A stretch of DNA of 37,703 nt from a bacterium (GCA_021778295.1 JAJYCP010000004.1:1-37703); one strand, 5' to 3'; counted from the first letter of the stretch, positions 22,833 to 31,496 are shown. A program made the numbers and translations. Notes: generated by a model from the letters alone, not told the origin.

Positions 22833-25205
22833 TTACTTCACCGGTGTCGAGGATGCTGAGAGAAGATTCGCGGGGAATGGATCTTGGTTCTTTTGCAGTG
22901 CCGTGATCTGCGCCCCAACCGCTTTTGCATTGCTTGCTGAGAAATCCGCAATGGCCTGCAGCTGTGCGAGTGCATTTTTGTAATCGTTCTGTTTTGCATA
23001 CACGGCCGCAAGGAAGTAGCGCGCATTCGCAAACTGAGGATTTGCGGCGACCGCTCCCGAAAGTGCGGCGGTAGCGCCGGCGAGATCGCCCTCGGCGGCG
23101 CTCAAGATGCCGACCTGGAAGAGGATGTTCGGATTGTTCGGTGTGAAGTAGGCGGCAGCTTCTGCGGATGCGAGAGCGCCTTTCACGTTGCCGTCCTGAA
23201 CCTCAAGTTGCGAGAGGAGGAAAATTGCCGCTGTATAATCCTGCTTCAACGCAATGGCGGATTTCAAGTCGGTCTCGGCTGCGGCGGTGTCACCGTTTGC
23301 AATGTTGAGCTGCGCGATGATGTACGGTATCTGCGGATCCGTCGGATTGAGGGCCTGCGCTTTCTCATAGGCGGTGTTTGCGCTCGCGTAGGCGCCGGAA
23401 ATCTTCAAGGGTACCGCCTGTGCGTAAAGATTCCCGAGCATGAGCCAATTTCGGTAGTCGGAGGGCGCGAGATTTGCCGCAGTGAGAGCCGCATTGATGC
23501 CGGAGGAGAGTGATGCTTGGAATTGCTGTTGCGCGGCGGTTTTTGATATCGTTGAAGAAGCAACTATCTGTCCGAGGCGTGCGGTGGCGACGCCGGCTTC
23601 GATTTGATAAGCGGCCGCGCTCGGTGCGAACGAGATAGAGTTCTGTGCTGCCTGGTCGGCCGCATTGAGATTGCCGGCAGCAAACGCGTTCTCCGCTTTT
23701 GTAAGCTCAGTTGCGGCTATGTAGTGTCCGACGAGCGCATACGCGGCAACAACCGATGAGAGCAAGAGAAGCGTGAGGAAGAACACGATAACGAAACCGA
23801 GGCGAGGACTGCGTGCGAACAGCACTCCTCGCTGTCCGCTGCCAAGAGCGAAGCGTGTCGTCGACACGAAGAGACCCGCGAAGACGAAAGCGAGAACGAG
23901 AATCACCGTGTTTGGCAGACCGAACACCGCGGTGGTAAAGAGGTAGAGCATCGCGACAAACGACAGTATCGCGACGTAACGGGTAAAGGCATCCTGCGGC
24001 GCCCGCAAAATAAGCATGCGCAGACCGAATACGAGAAGCAGCCCAAAAAAGGCAATCCACGCAAAGGCCCCCACAAGGCCGGTCGTCACGAACGAGGTCG
24101 GGATGAATCCGATGCCGGAGGCGAAGTCGACGTTCCAAAAGACGGTCGAGTTGAGCGCCGCGTCACGATACTTGAGCCACTCGACGCCAAAGGTGCCCGG
24201 ACCGGAGCCGAAGATTGGAGCCGTGGCGTACACGTTATGCCCAACCGAGAGCGTTGACTGCAAAGACGGACGGACGGAGAGCAGGTTTACATGGAGCGCG
24301 TTTGCTAAAGCGTTCCCGAGCGTCCCTCCCACGAGGAAAAAGAGCGAGAGAGCGAGTACCGTAAGCGGAAGAACGAGCGGGCGATGGCCTGTGTCCGTGC
24401 CGGACGGCGCTTCGCTTATGACGACCGTCTCGTCGAGATCGGTATCTGCGGCTTCCGGACCGCGATGCATCACCGCCTCAACGAAGAGGCCGAGTGAAAC
24501 GAGGGCAATCAGGGTCCAGATGAATGAAGAGTTCGCAACCGCAAGCAGCGCGAGCGCGAGAACACCGCTGGCAAGAAGCGCTCGATGCGCGCGCTCCGGA
24601 AGCTCGAGGAAGCGGAGCGTGATGAGTATGGCGACGACGCCAAGTCCAAGCAGGAATGCGAGATCGCCGAAAGAACCGACTATCGAAAATGACGGAGCGA
24701 TGAAATTCGGCGCGAACTGTCCGACGACAAGAACGAGCATTTCAAGAACGACGATGATGCTGAACACGAAAAAACCAGTGGAAAGAAAAGAACGGTAGTG
24801 TTCGGGACGCCGCAGCACGAAAGCCGTCAAGGTGGCGAGAACAGTCGCCACGAGCATGAAGCCGAGCGTATCCGGCTCAAGCATGTTCCCCCAAAGGGCG
24901 CTCATAAATGAAACTCCTGAAAATACCGCCGAAAGCGCATAAGCGGCAACCGGAAGCCATAGCGCGCCAATAAGCGCAAAAGGCGGCACAATTATGTTGC
25001 CCTTCGAAAGACGAGCGAGGATATAGAGCGCAAGCGTCACCAGCGCACCCGCGGCAAGGATGAAAGTCTTCGTCGCCGTAAATGGTACCGATGCGGACGG
25101 GATAAAGACGAACAGCGCTGCGATAAGCGTAACGTTCAGAGCCCATATGCTGAGCGTCTCGAGCGAACGGGAACGCGGGACGACGGCTGATTGCTGTAAA
25201 GACAT
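22833..25205 (-). CDS. O-antigen ligase/polymerase-like membrane protein with TPR tail
   Basis: 790 residues. About 12-14 hydrophobic helices fill residues 15-500. A large extracytoplasmic loop with the Wzy_C/WaaL-type segment GHNVYATAPIFGSGPGTFGVEWLKYRD lies around residues 325-360. The last 280 residues form tetratricopeptide repeats (for example TAYEKAQALNPTDPQIPYIIAQLNIANGDTAAAETDLKSAI), likely outside the cell and ending in a Ser/Pro tail. WaaL/PglL-like proteins attach or polymerise glycans on lipid carriers, including protein O-glycosylation; the acceptor here is unknown. It lies with murJ and near a GT4 enzyme and a deacetylase. The N-terminal Met has no clear ribosome site. Confidence 0.8.
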   Translation of the reverse strand: MSLQQSAVVPRSRSLETLSIWALNVTLIAALFVFIPSASVPFTATKTFILAAGALVTLALYILARLSKGNIIVPPFALIGALWLPVAAYALSAVFSGVSFMSALWGNMLEPDTLGFMLVATVLATLTAFVLRRPEHYRSFLSTGFFVFSIIVVLEMLVLVVGQFAPNFIAPSFSIVGSFGDLAFLLGLGVVAILITLRFLELPERAHRALLASGVLALALLAVANSSFIWTLIALVSLGLFVEAVMHRGPEAADTDLDETVVISEAPSGTDTGHRPLVLPLTVLALSLFFLVGGTLGNALANALHVNLLSVRPSLQSTLSVGHNVYATAPIFGSGPGTFGVEWLKYRDAALNSTVFWNVDFASGIGFIPTSFVTTGLVGAFAWIAFFGLLLVFGLRMLILRAPQDAFTRYVAILSFVAMLYLFTTAVFGLPNTVILVLAFVFAGLFVSTTRFALGSGQRGVLFARSPRLGFVIVFFLTLLLLSSVVAAYALVGHYIAATELTKAENAFAAGNLNAADQAAQNSISFAPSAAAYQIEAGVATARLGQIVASSTISKTAAQQQFQASLSSGINAALTAANLAPSDYRNWLMLGNLYAQAVPLKISGAYASANTAYEKAQALNPTDPQIPYIIAQLNIANGDTAAAETDLKSAIALKQDYTAAIFLLSQLEVQDGNVKGALASAEAAAYFTPNNPNILFQVGILSAAEGDLAGATAALSGAVAANPQFANARYFLAAVYAKQNDYKNALAQLQAIADFSASNAKAVGAQITALQKNQDPFPANLLSASSTPVK

Positions 25206-25290
25206 AGAATTCGTATTGAATTTATTCGGTGCTAATACCGTTCAGTATACCGTGTAGTCATACTTGTCTAGACACTCGTCCACAGAAATA

Positions 25291-25304
25291 TAGTGTGGTA
25301 TAAT
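25291..25304 (+). promoter_or_regulatory. Promoter of the RNase P RNA gene
   Basis: A perfect extended -10 TGGTATAAT ends at 25304, six to seven bases before the first base of the RNA. A CCACAGAAATATAGTGTGG palindrome (25280-25298) overlaps its upstream edge. No good -35 is seen. Confidence 0.7.
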
Positions 25305-25310
25305 ATGGTC

Positions 25311-25672
25311 CGGCCGGGCCAGGTGATTGCCCCTAAAAAAATTGCGGGGAGGAAAGTCCGAACACGGCCCCGTCTTCAAGGCGGGGAGAACGGTAGCGGG
25401 TAACGCCCGCACGCCGTAAGGCGCGAGGTGCGAGCAGAGACGCTTCCGACGAAAGGCAGGAAGCGTCTTCCGGAGCGAAAGCTCCGGAAGACGAGTTCTC
25501 GAGGCGACTCGGGAGGTGAAACGGCTAAATCCTTACCTCCGTGCAAGGCCGTGTCCGTCCTTTGTGACGGAAGTGCCGCTTGAGGTTCCGAGCGATCGGG
25601 ATCCCAGATAAATAATCACCTCGGTTCTCTTCAGGGGAATCCAGACAGAATTCGGCTTATCGGCCCGGCCGA
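25311..25672 (+). ncRNA. rnpB: RNase P RNA, bacterial type A
   Basis: About 362 nt. The 5' end (CGGCCGGGCC) pairs with the 3' end (GGCCCGGCCG), forming P1. The universal core is present: GAGGAAAGTCCGAACAC near the 5' side and ACAGAATTCGGCTTAT near the 3' side, which form P4 and adjacent conserved regions. Additional stems are clear, such as CTTCCGGAG-CGAA-CTCCGGAAG. The RNA is the catalytic part of RNase P and matures tRNA 5' ends. A strong hairpin terminator follows directly. Confidence 0.97.
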
Positions 25673-25673
25673 T

Positions 25674-25715
25674 CAAATGCGAAAACCCACGCTCCTGCGT
25701 GGGTTTTCGCATTTG
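25674..25715. terminator. Bidirectional terminator between rnpB and the reductase gene
   Basis: CAAATGCGAAAACCCACGC (25674-25692) pairs perfectly with its complement at 25697-25715 around a TCCT loop. It can end both rnpB (+) and the converging reductase gene (-). Confidence 0.9.
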
Positions 25716-25741
25716 CTGGTGTGAAGAAGCGCTGGAACGGC

Positions 25742-28135
25742 CTATAGTATCTCGCACGTACCTCCGGCGCACGCGAGCTCTTTTTTCATTTCCGTCTCAT
25801 CCTGACGCTCATAGGCGATGAGTTTTGAGTAATCGATCTTTGGAAAGCGAGACATGCGTTCTTCGTATTCTTCTTTAGTAATGGTCTCGTACGGCGCGAG
25901 GCGATAGACATGATTGGAACGCGGGAGGAATGAAAGCCCGCCGATGATATTCCAATTCTTTTGGACCCAATCGACAACGCCGATCCATTCATCCTCGCCG
26001 ACCGAGATTGTCGCCGAGGGGTTGTGCTCGGTATAGTTCAATTTCACGAGCCGCCAGTACTCGAGCTGGTCAATCGCCGAAAGATCGTCCTTGAACCGCG
26101 CTTCCTTTGAGTGGTCAGGCGACTTGACCGGGAATTCAAGCACATACGTGTTTGCCTCCTCCATCGATTGTCCGACTTCCGGATAGTACGGCACTCCTTG
26201 ATCGCGCATCATCTTGAAAAGCGAATCGGTGGCGCTGATGCGCACGCGGCGGATGTAGTACGGGGCATGGCGCGGATGAATGCCCGATGCGCAGTTGAAA
26301 GTCTGTGAGACCGTGCCGGATGGTTTTACAGCGGTAACCGCCATTGACCGTTCGACGCCGAAGCGCTTTGCGTAGGTGACGTTCGTTTTCACCGCGACAT
26401 CGCGGATTTTTTGCATCGTTGCAGCATTGCGCACCACCGGACTATCCCACTGTCCGGTTATCGATACTCCGAGGAGCCGTTCGGCGCGATTGTGATCGGT
26501 CCATTCCTGTGAAATATATCCGAATTTCGTAAGCGTTGACTGATAGGTGCCGATGATCGAAGCGAGACGGGCCTTGCGCACGAGCGAAGCTTCCGTATCA
26601 TGCGCACGCGCGATTATCTCCGAGAGATTACAGAATTGTTTCGATTGCAGGATAATTTCCGCGCACGGATTCGTACCGACCGACCCGCGTACTACGCCGT
26701 CCTCTCCGAGAAAACCGACTTTCCTGAAGTAGTCGGTGCGTCGCTTCGGCAGCGTCTGCGCAAGCGAACCGCGGTTGAAGATGCCGCGCTCGCCGGAACC
26801 GCTTTTCATAAGCGCGACCCATTCGTCCATAAGTTCGGTATTGGTCGGCTGCGTTTCATACACCGCGGAATTGTTCGCTACAGAGCGGTGAGGATCGGTC
26901 ATGTAGAACTGGCCCTTCTTGGCATCGCGCATCTCTACGTCGTCAAGGTCGGAAAGCGAGATCATCGCGGTACGTCGTACGCCGCCCGCGACGACGCATT
27001 CGCCGATCTTGCAGATGATGTCGTGCGCATCGATGGCGCGCAGTCGCCGGCCCTGGCGCGCGAGCACGCGCTCGCGCGAGAATGCGAGTAAAGAGCGCAG
27101 CGGCTCCGGACCGCTTGCTTTTCCTCCCATGGTTTTCAGACGCGCGCCCGCCGGGCGGATTTGAGAAAAATCAAAAGCGATATCCTTGCCGGAATACCAG
27201 GTCGTGAGGCCGAGCGTGAGCGCATCGCACCATCCTTCTTTTGAATCGCTGATGAGATGCGTCGGCAGTTTCTTCTGTCCCTTCTGCTTCATGATTTGCG
27301 GAAGCTGTTCGATGTTCTGGCTTTCGACTGCAAACCCGACGCCGCATCCCTGCATTGAGAGGTACATGATCTCGGCAAAATCTTCGAGTTTTGTCGGTGC
27401 CGTGAAGGTGCAGTTATACGCACAGGTGTTGCAGCGGCGCGCGGCTTCGCCCGCAAACTGCATAAGGCGCATCGAAGGCATCACCTCTTGTTTAAGGATG
27501 CCCATGCGCACTTCTGAATATTCTTTTTCGGTGAGTTTCGTCCCGAGGTTCTCACGCATGAAATGTATGTAGCGGTCGACGGTTTCTATCCAGGTCTCCC
27601 GCCGACCCTCCTCGGGAATCCATTTCGCATAGGTACGCAGATAGACGAACTCGCCAAGCGCATTGCCCTCAAAATATTTCTTGCTCTCCGCAACCAGTTT
27701 CTGCACATGCTCCGGGATGTCGACTTTTGTCGCGCGCAACTGGGAACGCTTGTCGCGGTACAGGATATACGTCTTTGCCGTCTTCACGTAATCATTGAGT
27801 ATGAGATATTTCTCGACTGAGTCTTGTATGCCCTCGACCGTCGGAAGAAAACTCTTGTATTTCTTTGAAAATCGTCCGAGTTCTCCGGCAACTTGATGCG
27901 CAACAAGGTTCGCATCGTCCTGACTGCCTTCTTCCGCCGCTGACATCGCTTTCCAAATCGCTGCTGCGATCTTATCAAAATCAAACGGTACAAGCCGTCC
28001 GTCACGCTTCTCGATTTTGGGAATCATTTCGCGATAACGGATCGTTTCTTTCGATATTTTCTCTTGCTCTGTCACATCGGCATTACTCGATACACGCGTT
28101 TTTGTACGAACCTGAGCTTTTGCGACTTTTGACAT
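25742..28135 (-). CDS. nrdJ: Class II (adenosylcobalamin-dependent) ribonucleotide reductase
   Basis: 797 residues. It reduces ribonucleotides to deoxyribonucleotides using a thiyl radical generated from vitamin B12 coenzyme. The N-terminal 40-130 region is an ATP-cone (PKIEKRDGRLVPFDFDKIAAAIWKA) that senses ATP/dATP. The barrel contains RRCNTCAYNC, SMQGCGVGF and NPCAEI, with the radical cysteine at 491 followed by the catalytic Glu two residues later. The C-terminus ends CAGGTCEIL, a redox pair (Cys789, Cys794) that is re-reduced by a thioredoxin or glutaredoxin. The size and motifs fit the monomeric triphosphate-reductase branch. There is no NrdB partner. The upstream 117-bp region carries small hairpins but no recognisable cobalamin riboswitch. 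Confidence 0.93.
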   Translation of the reverse strand: MSKVAKAQVRTKTRVSSNADVTEQEKISKETIRYREMIPKIEKRDGRLVPFDFDKIAAAIWKAMSAAEEGSQDDANLVAHQVAGELGRFSKKYKSFLPTVEGIQDSVEKYLILNDYVKTAKTYILYRDKRSQLRATKVDIPEHVQKLVAESKKYFEGNALGEFVYLRTYAKWIPEEGRRETWIETVDRYIHFMRENLGTKLTEKEYSEVRMGILKQEVMPSMRLMQFAGEAARRCNTCAYNCTFTAPTKLEDFAEIMYLSMQGCGVGFAVESQNIEQLPQIMKQKGQKKLPTHLISDSKEGWCDALTLGLTTWYSGKDIAFDFSQIRPAGARLKTMGGKASGPEPLRSLLAFSRERVLARQGRRLRAIDAHDIICKIGECVVAGGVRRTAMISLSDLDDVEMRDAKKGQFYMTDPHRSVANNSAVYETQPTNTELMDEWVALMKSGSGERGIFNRGSLAQTLPKRRTDYFRKVGFLGEDGVVRGSVGTNPCAEIILQSKQFCNLSEIIARAHDTEASLVRKARLASIIGTYQSTLTKFGYISQEWTDHNRAERLLGVSITGQWDSPVVRNAATMQKIRDVAVKTNVTYAKRFGVERSMAVTAVKPSGTVSQTFNCASGIHPRHAPYYIRRVRISATDSLFKMMRDQGVPYYPEVGQSMEEANTYVLEFPVKSPDHSKEARFKDDLSAIDQLEYWRLVKLNYTEHNPSATISVGEDEWIGVVDWVQKNWNIIGGLSFLPRSNHVYRLAPYETITKEEYEERMSRFPKIDYSKLIAYERQDETEMKKELACAGGTCEIL

Positions 28136-28252
28136 GAGCGAAGATTGCTAGGGATAATGGCGAGCGTTCGCTTTCTCCGATACCGGGGGTCTCGGACGCT
28201 TCGTAGGAGCTATTTTACTCCTCCGTGTGTGCGAAATGCCCTGTGGACAGTG

Positions 28253-28729
28253 TTACTCCGAAACGCTTGGCCAATTTTGCAATACGAACGGAGTGCCGGT
28301 TGCAATTCCATGCGCCTGCGCAAAGCCTGCGGCAGTCTCAAGGACATAACGCGCAGGCACTGACGGATAAAAGACTCCCGGGTAGGTCGATGTAGCGACA
28401 TTCTGAGCCATAGATACGACTTGTCCTTTATCGTCGAGCCAGAACATATCGAGCGGGATGAGCGTATCCTTCATCCAGAAACCGTAGTAACCGTCCCATG
28501 GGAATACGAAGAGCATCCCATAATCGTTCGGGATGCTCTTGCGACCGCCGAGCCCTTTCTCGCGCGCTGCGGTCGTCGTTGCGAATTCTATCCTCAAGGA
28601 CACCCCTCCGAACTCTCCTCTGGCATAGTATCCGATTCCCCGCGGTTCTGTCCTATAGAAAGACAGCGCGAGCAAAGCCGTAAGACCAATTCCGAGAAAT
28701 AAGAGACCGAAGTAAAAATATCGTGACAT
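28253..28729 (-). CDS. DUF192 protein, membrane-anchored
   Basis: 158 residues. An N-terminal helix (residues 4-25, YFYFGLLFLGIGLTALLALSF) anchors it, and the DUF192 domain faces outward. Family landmarks are present: REKGLGGRKSIPNDYGMLFVF, FWMKDTLIPLDMFWLD and VPARYVLETAAGFAQAHGIATG. The function of DUF192 proteins is unknown; some genomes place them near envelope genes. The coding DNA includes a small palindrome (GAGCATCCC...GGGATGCTC). Its ATG lies only ten bases after a long perfect palindrome that also contains its own likely -10 box (TACACT). Confidence 0.85.
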   Translation of the reverse strand: MSRYFYFGLLFLGIGLTALLALSFYRTEPRGIGYYARGEFGGVSLRIEFATTTAAREKGLGGRKSIPNDYGMLFVFPWDGYYGFWMKDTLIPLDMFWLDDKGQVVSMAQNVATSTYPGVFYPSVPARYVLETAAGFAQAHGIATGTPFVLQNWPSVSE

Positions 28730-28737
28730 GCACAGCG

Positions 28738-28743
28738 AGTGTA
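28738..28743 (-). promoter_or_regulatory. -10 box of the DUF192 gene overlapping the palindrome
   Basis: TACACT on the minus strand, with eight bases to the ATG at 28729. The box shares bases with the edge of the hairpin at 28740-28781. Confidence 0.4.
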
Positions 28744-28781
28744 CAACAAAAGCGTCTCCGAGGAGACGCTTTTGTTGTACA
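28740..28781. terminator. Long perfect palindrome/terminator between the DUF5666-like and DUF192 genes
   Basis: TGTACAACAAAAGCGTCTCC (28740-28759) and its exact complement (28762-28781) flank a two-base centre. On the minus strand the second arm supplies a T-rich stretch after the GC core, so it can end the DUF5666-like gene. Confidence 0.8.
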
Positions 28782-28807
28782 GCTCTTGAACGTTCTATCG
28801 AACGCGC

Positions 28808-29509
28808 TTATCGCGGAATTGATACGTCGCGGAATACCGAAGCCGAGATCGTTGAACTCGCTACCGGCCCCCAGACTCGGACCGTATCGCCGTTGTGCAC
28901 CGTGCTGAAGTCAAGCGTTGCCCAGTTCCTTTGCAGCGTCTTCGCGCCGGAGACAAGCGAAACGGAGTAATTCGTACCGCTCCTCGCGGTCAGAGTGAAG
29001 GTTTCAGCCGATGCGTCGAGATTGCTCAACGTGCCCTCGACGACTCTCGGAGTTCCCGAACGCATTACTTCGCGGACCGCGCGAATATTTCTCGTAATCC
29101 CCTGCCGCGCCGTCATTCGTGCCGTCCAGTCGTGCACGATCTTCGCGTCAATGGTGAAGCCTGCGCTTTGATTTACCGTACCCAAAACACCTACAAAATC
29201 ACCTTGTCCGAAACCGGAGACCGCCGTACCGTGCGGCAACACTTCCGCACTGGCGGGGACCGTTATGGTCCAGCTTCCGCCCCAGCTTTTTACGGTAAGC
29301 GAATCCGCCGATGCGGATTCCACGGTACCGCGCAAAAGCACTCTTCCTGCGGCGCCGATCTCGAGCACCATCGGTTCCGTTCTCGGTTGTATAGTCGTCA
29401 CGGCCGATGACGCTACGGCGCTCCCTGTCGCAGTCGTTTGCGCCAGTGCGACTCCTGCAGTCGCGAGGAACCCGATCATCCCGAGCACTGCTAACATCTT
29501 TTTCGTCAT
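28808..29509 (-). CDS. Secreted protein with two DUF5666-like domains
   Basis: 233 residues with a clear signal peptide (MTKKMLAVLGMIGFLATAGVALA, cleavage near residue 23). Two beta-rich repeats follow: residues about 58-125 (LRGTVESASADSLTVKSWGGSWTITVP...GDFVGVLGTV) and about 155-230 (VEGTLSNLDASAETFTLTARSGTNYSVSLV...GDTVRVWGPV). The pattern of a G-T-V-x-S start, a T-x-T strand and a GDxVxVxG end is that of DUF5666/OB-like extracytoplasmic domains. The role is unknown and binding of a ligand or surface polymer is only a guess. A TATAAA box lies six bases before the ATG. It ends 27 bp before a strong palindrome. Confidence 0.75.
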   Translation of the reverse strand: MTKKMLAVLGMIGFLATAGVALAQTTATGSAVASSAVTTIQPRTEPMVLEIGAAGRVLLRGTVESASADSLTVKSWGGSWTITVPASAEVLPHGTAVSGFGQGDFVGVLGTVNQSAGFTIDAKIVHDWTARMTARQGITRNIRAVREVMRSGTPRVVEGTLSNLDASAETFTLTARSGTNYSVSLVSGAKTLQRNWATLDFSTVHNGDTVRVWGPVASSTISASVFRDVSIPR

Positions 29510-29515
29510 ATTCGT

Positions 29516-29521
29516 TTTATA
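29516..29521 (-). promoter_or_regulatory. -10 box of the DUF5666-like gene
   Basis: TATAAA on the minus strand, six bases before the ATG at 29509. No ribosome binding site is visible. Confidence 0.5.
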
Positions 29522-29571
29522 CTGACCTTATAATGCGAACCTTCACGAACCGCGTATAGTATAGCGCCCGC

Positions 29572-30438
29572 TTAGAACTTCTTTTCAAAAAGGGCTGTGG
29601 TCGTGGGGGCGTTCATAGCGCTGAGATCGTAGAGCCGATTCGCCGTCTGTTCTCCGCTGAAGTAGTCCCCCCGGGCGCTTGCGTAACCGGCTTTCTTTAC
29701 AAGAGTTTGTATGGCGGTGTTGTACGCTCCGAAGGGATAGGCGAATTCATTGATGGAAACGCCGAGCTGCTTCTCCAGTAGTTTTTTGCTGCCGTCTATT
29801 TCATTCCAAAGAACGGTCGAACTCGATATGCCGGTAAGATAAGGGTGCGAACGCGTATGATCGCCAATGGTCATACCGGCCGCGAGTAACTGGCGCAATT
29901 CGTTCCAGGAAAGGAACCCGCGATGGCCGATCGCATTCGTGAAAACAAAAAAGGTTGCCGTATAACCGTATGCTTTGAGAATCGGGAACGCATACGCGAA
30001 TTGATCGCTCCAACCATCATCGAAAGAAAGAATGATCGGTTTCGGCGGAAGCGGCGCGCCAGTTTTAAAATACGCCTCGAGATCGCCAAAATGCACGACA
30101 TGATACCCCGCCGTCCGTAAGTATTTCATCTCGGCACCAAACGTTTCGGGCGTAAGGGCGATGGCGCGCACCGCCCTGCTGTCGCCCGGGTAGCTCGGCC
30201 GGACGATGTGGTACACCAGAATAGGCAGATTGAGTTTTTCGACAGAAAAAGCGGGAGCGGCGGAGGTTTGTTGCGAGGTCGTCGATAGTTCCGCGTAGCG
30301 TGCCTGATTTTCGAGCGGAGTTCCCTGCAGTGGAAGCGGTCCGGAGATTCCGCTCTGGTCTTTCGCAAAGAAAATAACTCCGCTGGCAACGGACAGGCCG
30401 AGGACGAGGAGAACAATGGTGCGGATGTGAATCTGCAT
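29572..30438 (-). CDS. Polysaccharide deacetylase (NodB domain), membrane-anchored
   Basis: 288 residues from the ATG at 30438; the in-frame GTG at 30450 lies too close to a TATACT box to be transcribed. The N-terminal helix (IRTIVLLVLGLSVASGVIFFA) anchors the protein. After a Ser/Thr linker the NodB catalytic domain shows LSFDDGWSD (metal-binding Asp-Asp), DHTRSHPYL (the H-x-x-x-H metal pair) and FAYPFGAY. These enzymes remove N-acetyl groups from peptidoglycan or exopolysaccharides outside the membrane. It follows the GT4 gene by about 40 bp, so both may act on the same cell-surface glycan. Confidence 0.9.
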   Translation of the reverse strand: MQIHIRTIVLLVLGLSVASGVIFFAKDQSGISGPLPLQGTPLENQARYAELSTTSQQTSAAPAFSVEKLNLPILVYHIVRPSYPGDSRAVRAIALTPETFGAEMKYLRTAGYHVVHFGDLEAYFKTGAPLPPKPIILSFDDGWSDQFAYAFPILKAYGYTATFFVFTNAIGHRGFLSWNELRQLLAAGMTIGDHTRSHPYLTGISSSTVLWNEIDGSKKLLEKQLGVSINEFAYPFGAYNTAIQTLVKKAGYASARGDYFSGEQTANRLYDLSAMNAPTTTALFEKKF

Positions 30439-30480
30439 ACGCCGGAGCACTACAGTATACCGATTATTCCAAAAGGCGGA

Positions 30481-31494
30481 TCAACGGATGAAACGGAGAT
30501 TGTTCAGAAAAGCGTCTGTAGAGTGATCCCACGAATACTCAAGTGCCTTGGTGCGGCAATCGGCGGACGAGAGAGTAAGGCAAGCAAGCGCAGCCGTACG
30601 CAGATCTTCGCTCAAACAGCCGTCCTTTCCGTCGGTGATGATGTCGCGCGGCCCCATGACAGCGTGCGCGGCGACGGGTATACCACACGAAAGCGCTTCA
30701 AGAATGACCAGACCGAATGTTTCGGTGCGGGACGGAAATACCAGCACGTGAGACAGCGACAGCCAGTCGACAAGCTCTTGTCCTTGTTTGTAGCCGACGA
30801 ACATATTCTCTTTGCCGTATTTTTTCTCCAGTTTTTGCCGGTCGGGACCGTCGCCTATGACGAGTTTGGTACCCGGCAGTGCGAGTTTCAGAAATTCTTC
30901 CGGACTTTTCTCCGGTGCAAGACGGCTGAAAAAAAGGAACACCGGAGCGGGAAGCGCCGGCAGAGGCGGTGCGGGATTGCGGACGAAGCGTTCGGTGTCG
31001 ACGCCGAGCGGCACCACAATTATATTTTTCTCAAAACCGGAGGCCTCGAGTTCGCTCTTGAGGCTCTCGGTCGAAACGAATGTCGCCGCCGCCCTTCGGT
31101 GAAATCGTTTCAGGTACCCGTACACCGGCCGCATGAATATGCCGATAGTGCGCGCACGCGTATAGAGCGCGAAATGCGTGTGGTAGGAAGAAGTGAAAGG
31201 AATGCATTGTGAGATACAGACCGCCCGCGCGGCAAACCCGAGCGGTCCTTCGGTCATGATATGCACCGCATCGGGCTGTGCTTTCTCAAGGATCCTCTTT
31301 ATGCGCGCACGCGGAAAGAGCGCGAGACGAATTTCCGGATATCCGGGCAGCGGAATGGTCGTGAATTGCCCCGGCTCGATGATACTGACTGCATAACCGC
31401 GCGCCGTAAGGGCCGCCGCAAGTACTGAAAGCGTTTGCACGACGCCGTTGACCTGCGGTACCCATGTATCGGTCACGAACACTATTTTTTTCAT
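30481..31494 (-). CDS. GT4 family glycosyltransferase
   Basis: 337 residues with the GT-B fold of family 4. The N-terminal donor-side fold begins MKKIVFVTDTWVPQVNGVVQTLSVLA, with the acceptor loop YHTHFALY. The C-terminal half carries FFSRLAPEKSPEEFLKLA and the nucleotide-sugar motif SRTETFGLVILEALSCGIPV (E-x7-E type). The closest named groups are GDP-mannose-dependent or similar alpha-mannosyl/glucosyltransferases, but the sugar is not certain. It works on the cytoplasmic membrane face, building a lipid-linked or surface glycan. Its start is two bases after the stop of the upstream gene. Confidence 0.88.
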   Translation of the reverse strand: MKKIVFVTDTWVPQVNGVVQTLSVLAAALTARGYAVSIIEPGQFTTIPLPGYPEIRLALFPRARIKRILEKAQPDAVHIMTEGPLGFAARAVCISQCIPFTSSYHTHFALYTRARTIGIFMRPVYGYLKRFHRRAAATFVSTESLKSELEASGFEKNIIVVPLGVDTERFVRNPAPPLPALPAPVFLFFSRLAPEKSPEEFLKLALPGTKLVIGDGPDRQKLEKKYGKENMFVGYKQGQELVDWLSLSHVLVFPSRTETFGLVILEALSCGIPVAAHAVMGPRDIITDGKDGCLSEDLRTAALACLTLSSADCRTKALEYSWDHSTDAFLNNLRFIR

Positions 31495-31496
31495 GA

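Noticed and set aside
25206-25310. Long leader or riboswitch upstream of rnpB
   Set aside because: It contains a promoter and a short palindrome only; no known riboswitch core is visible.
28136-28252. Cobalamin riboswitch before the reductase gene
   Set aside because: The region has small hairpins but lacks the conserved B12-box sequence and is too short for the full aptamer.
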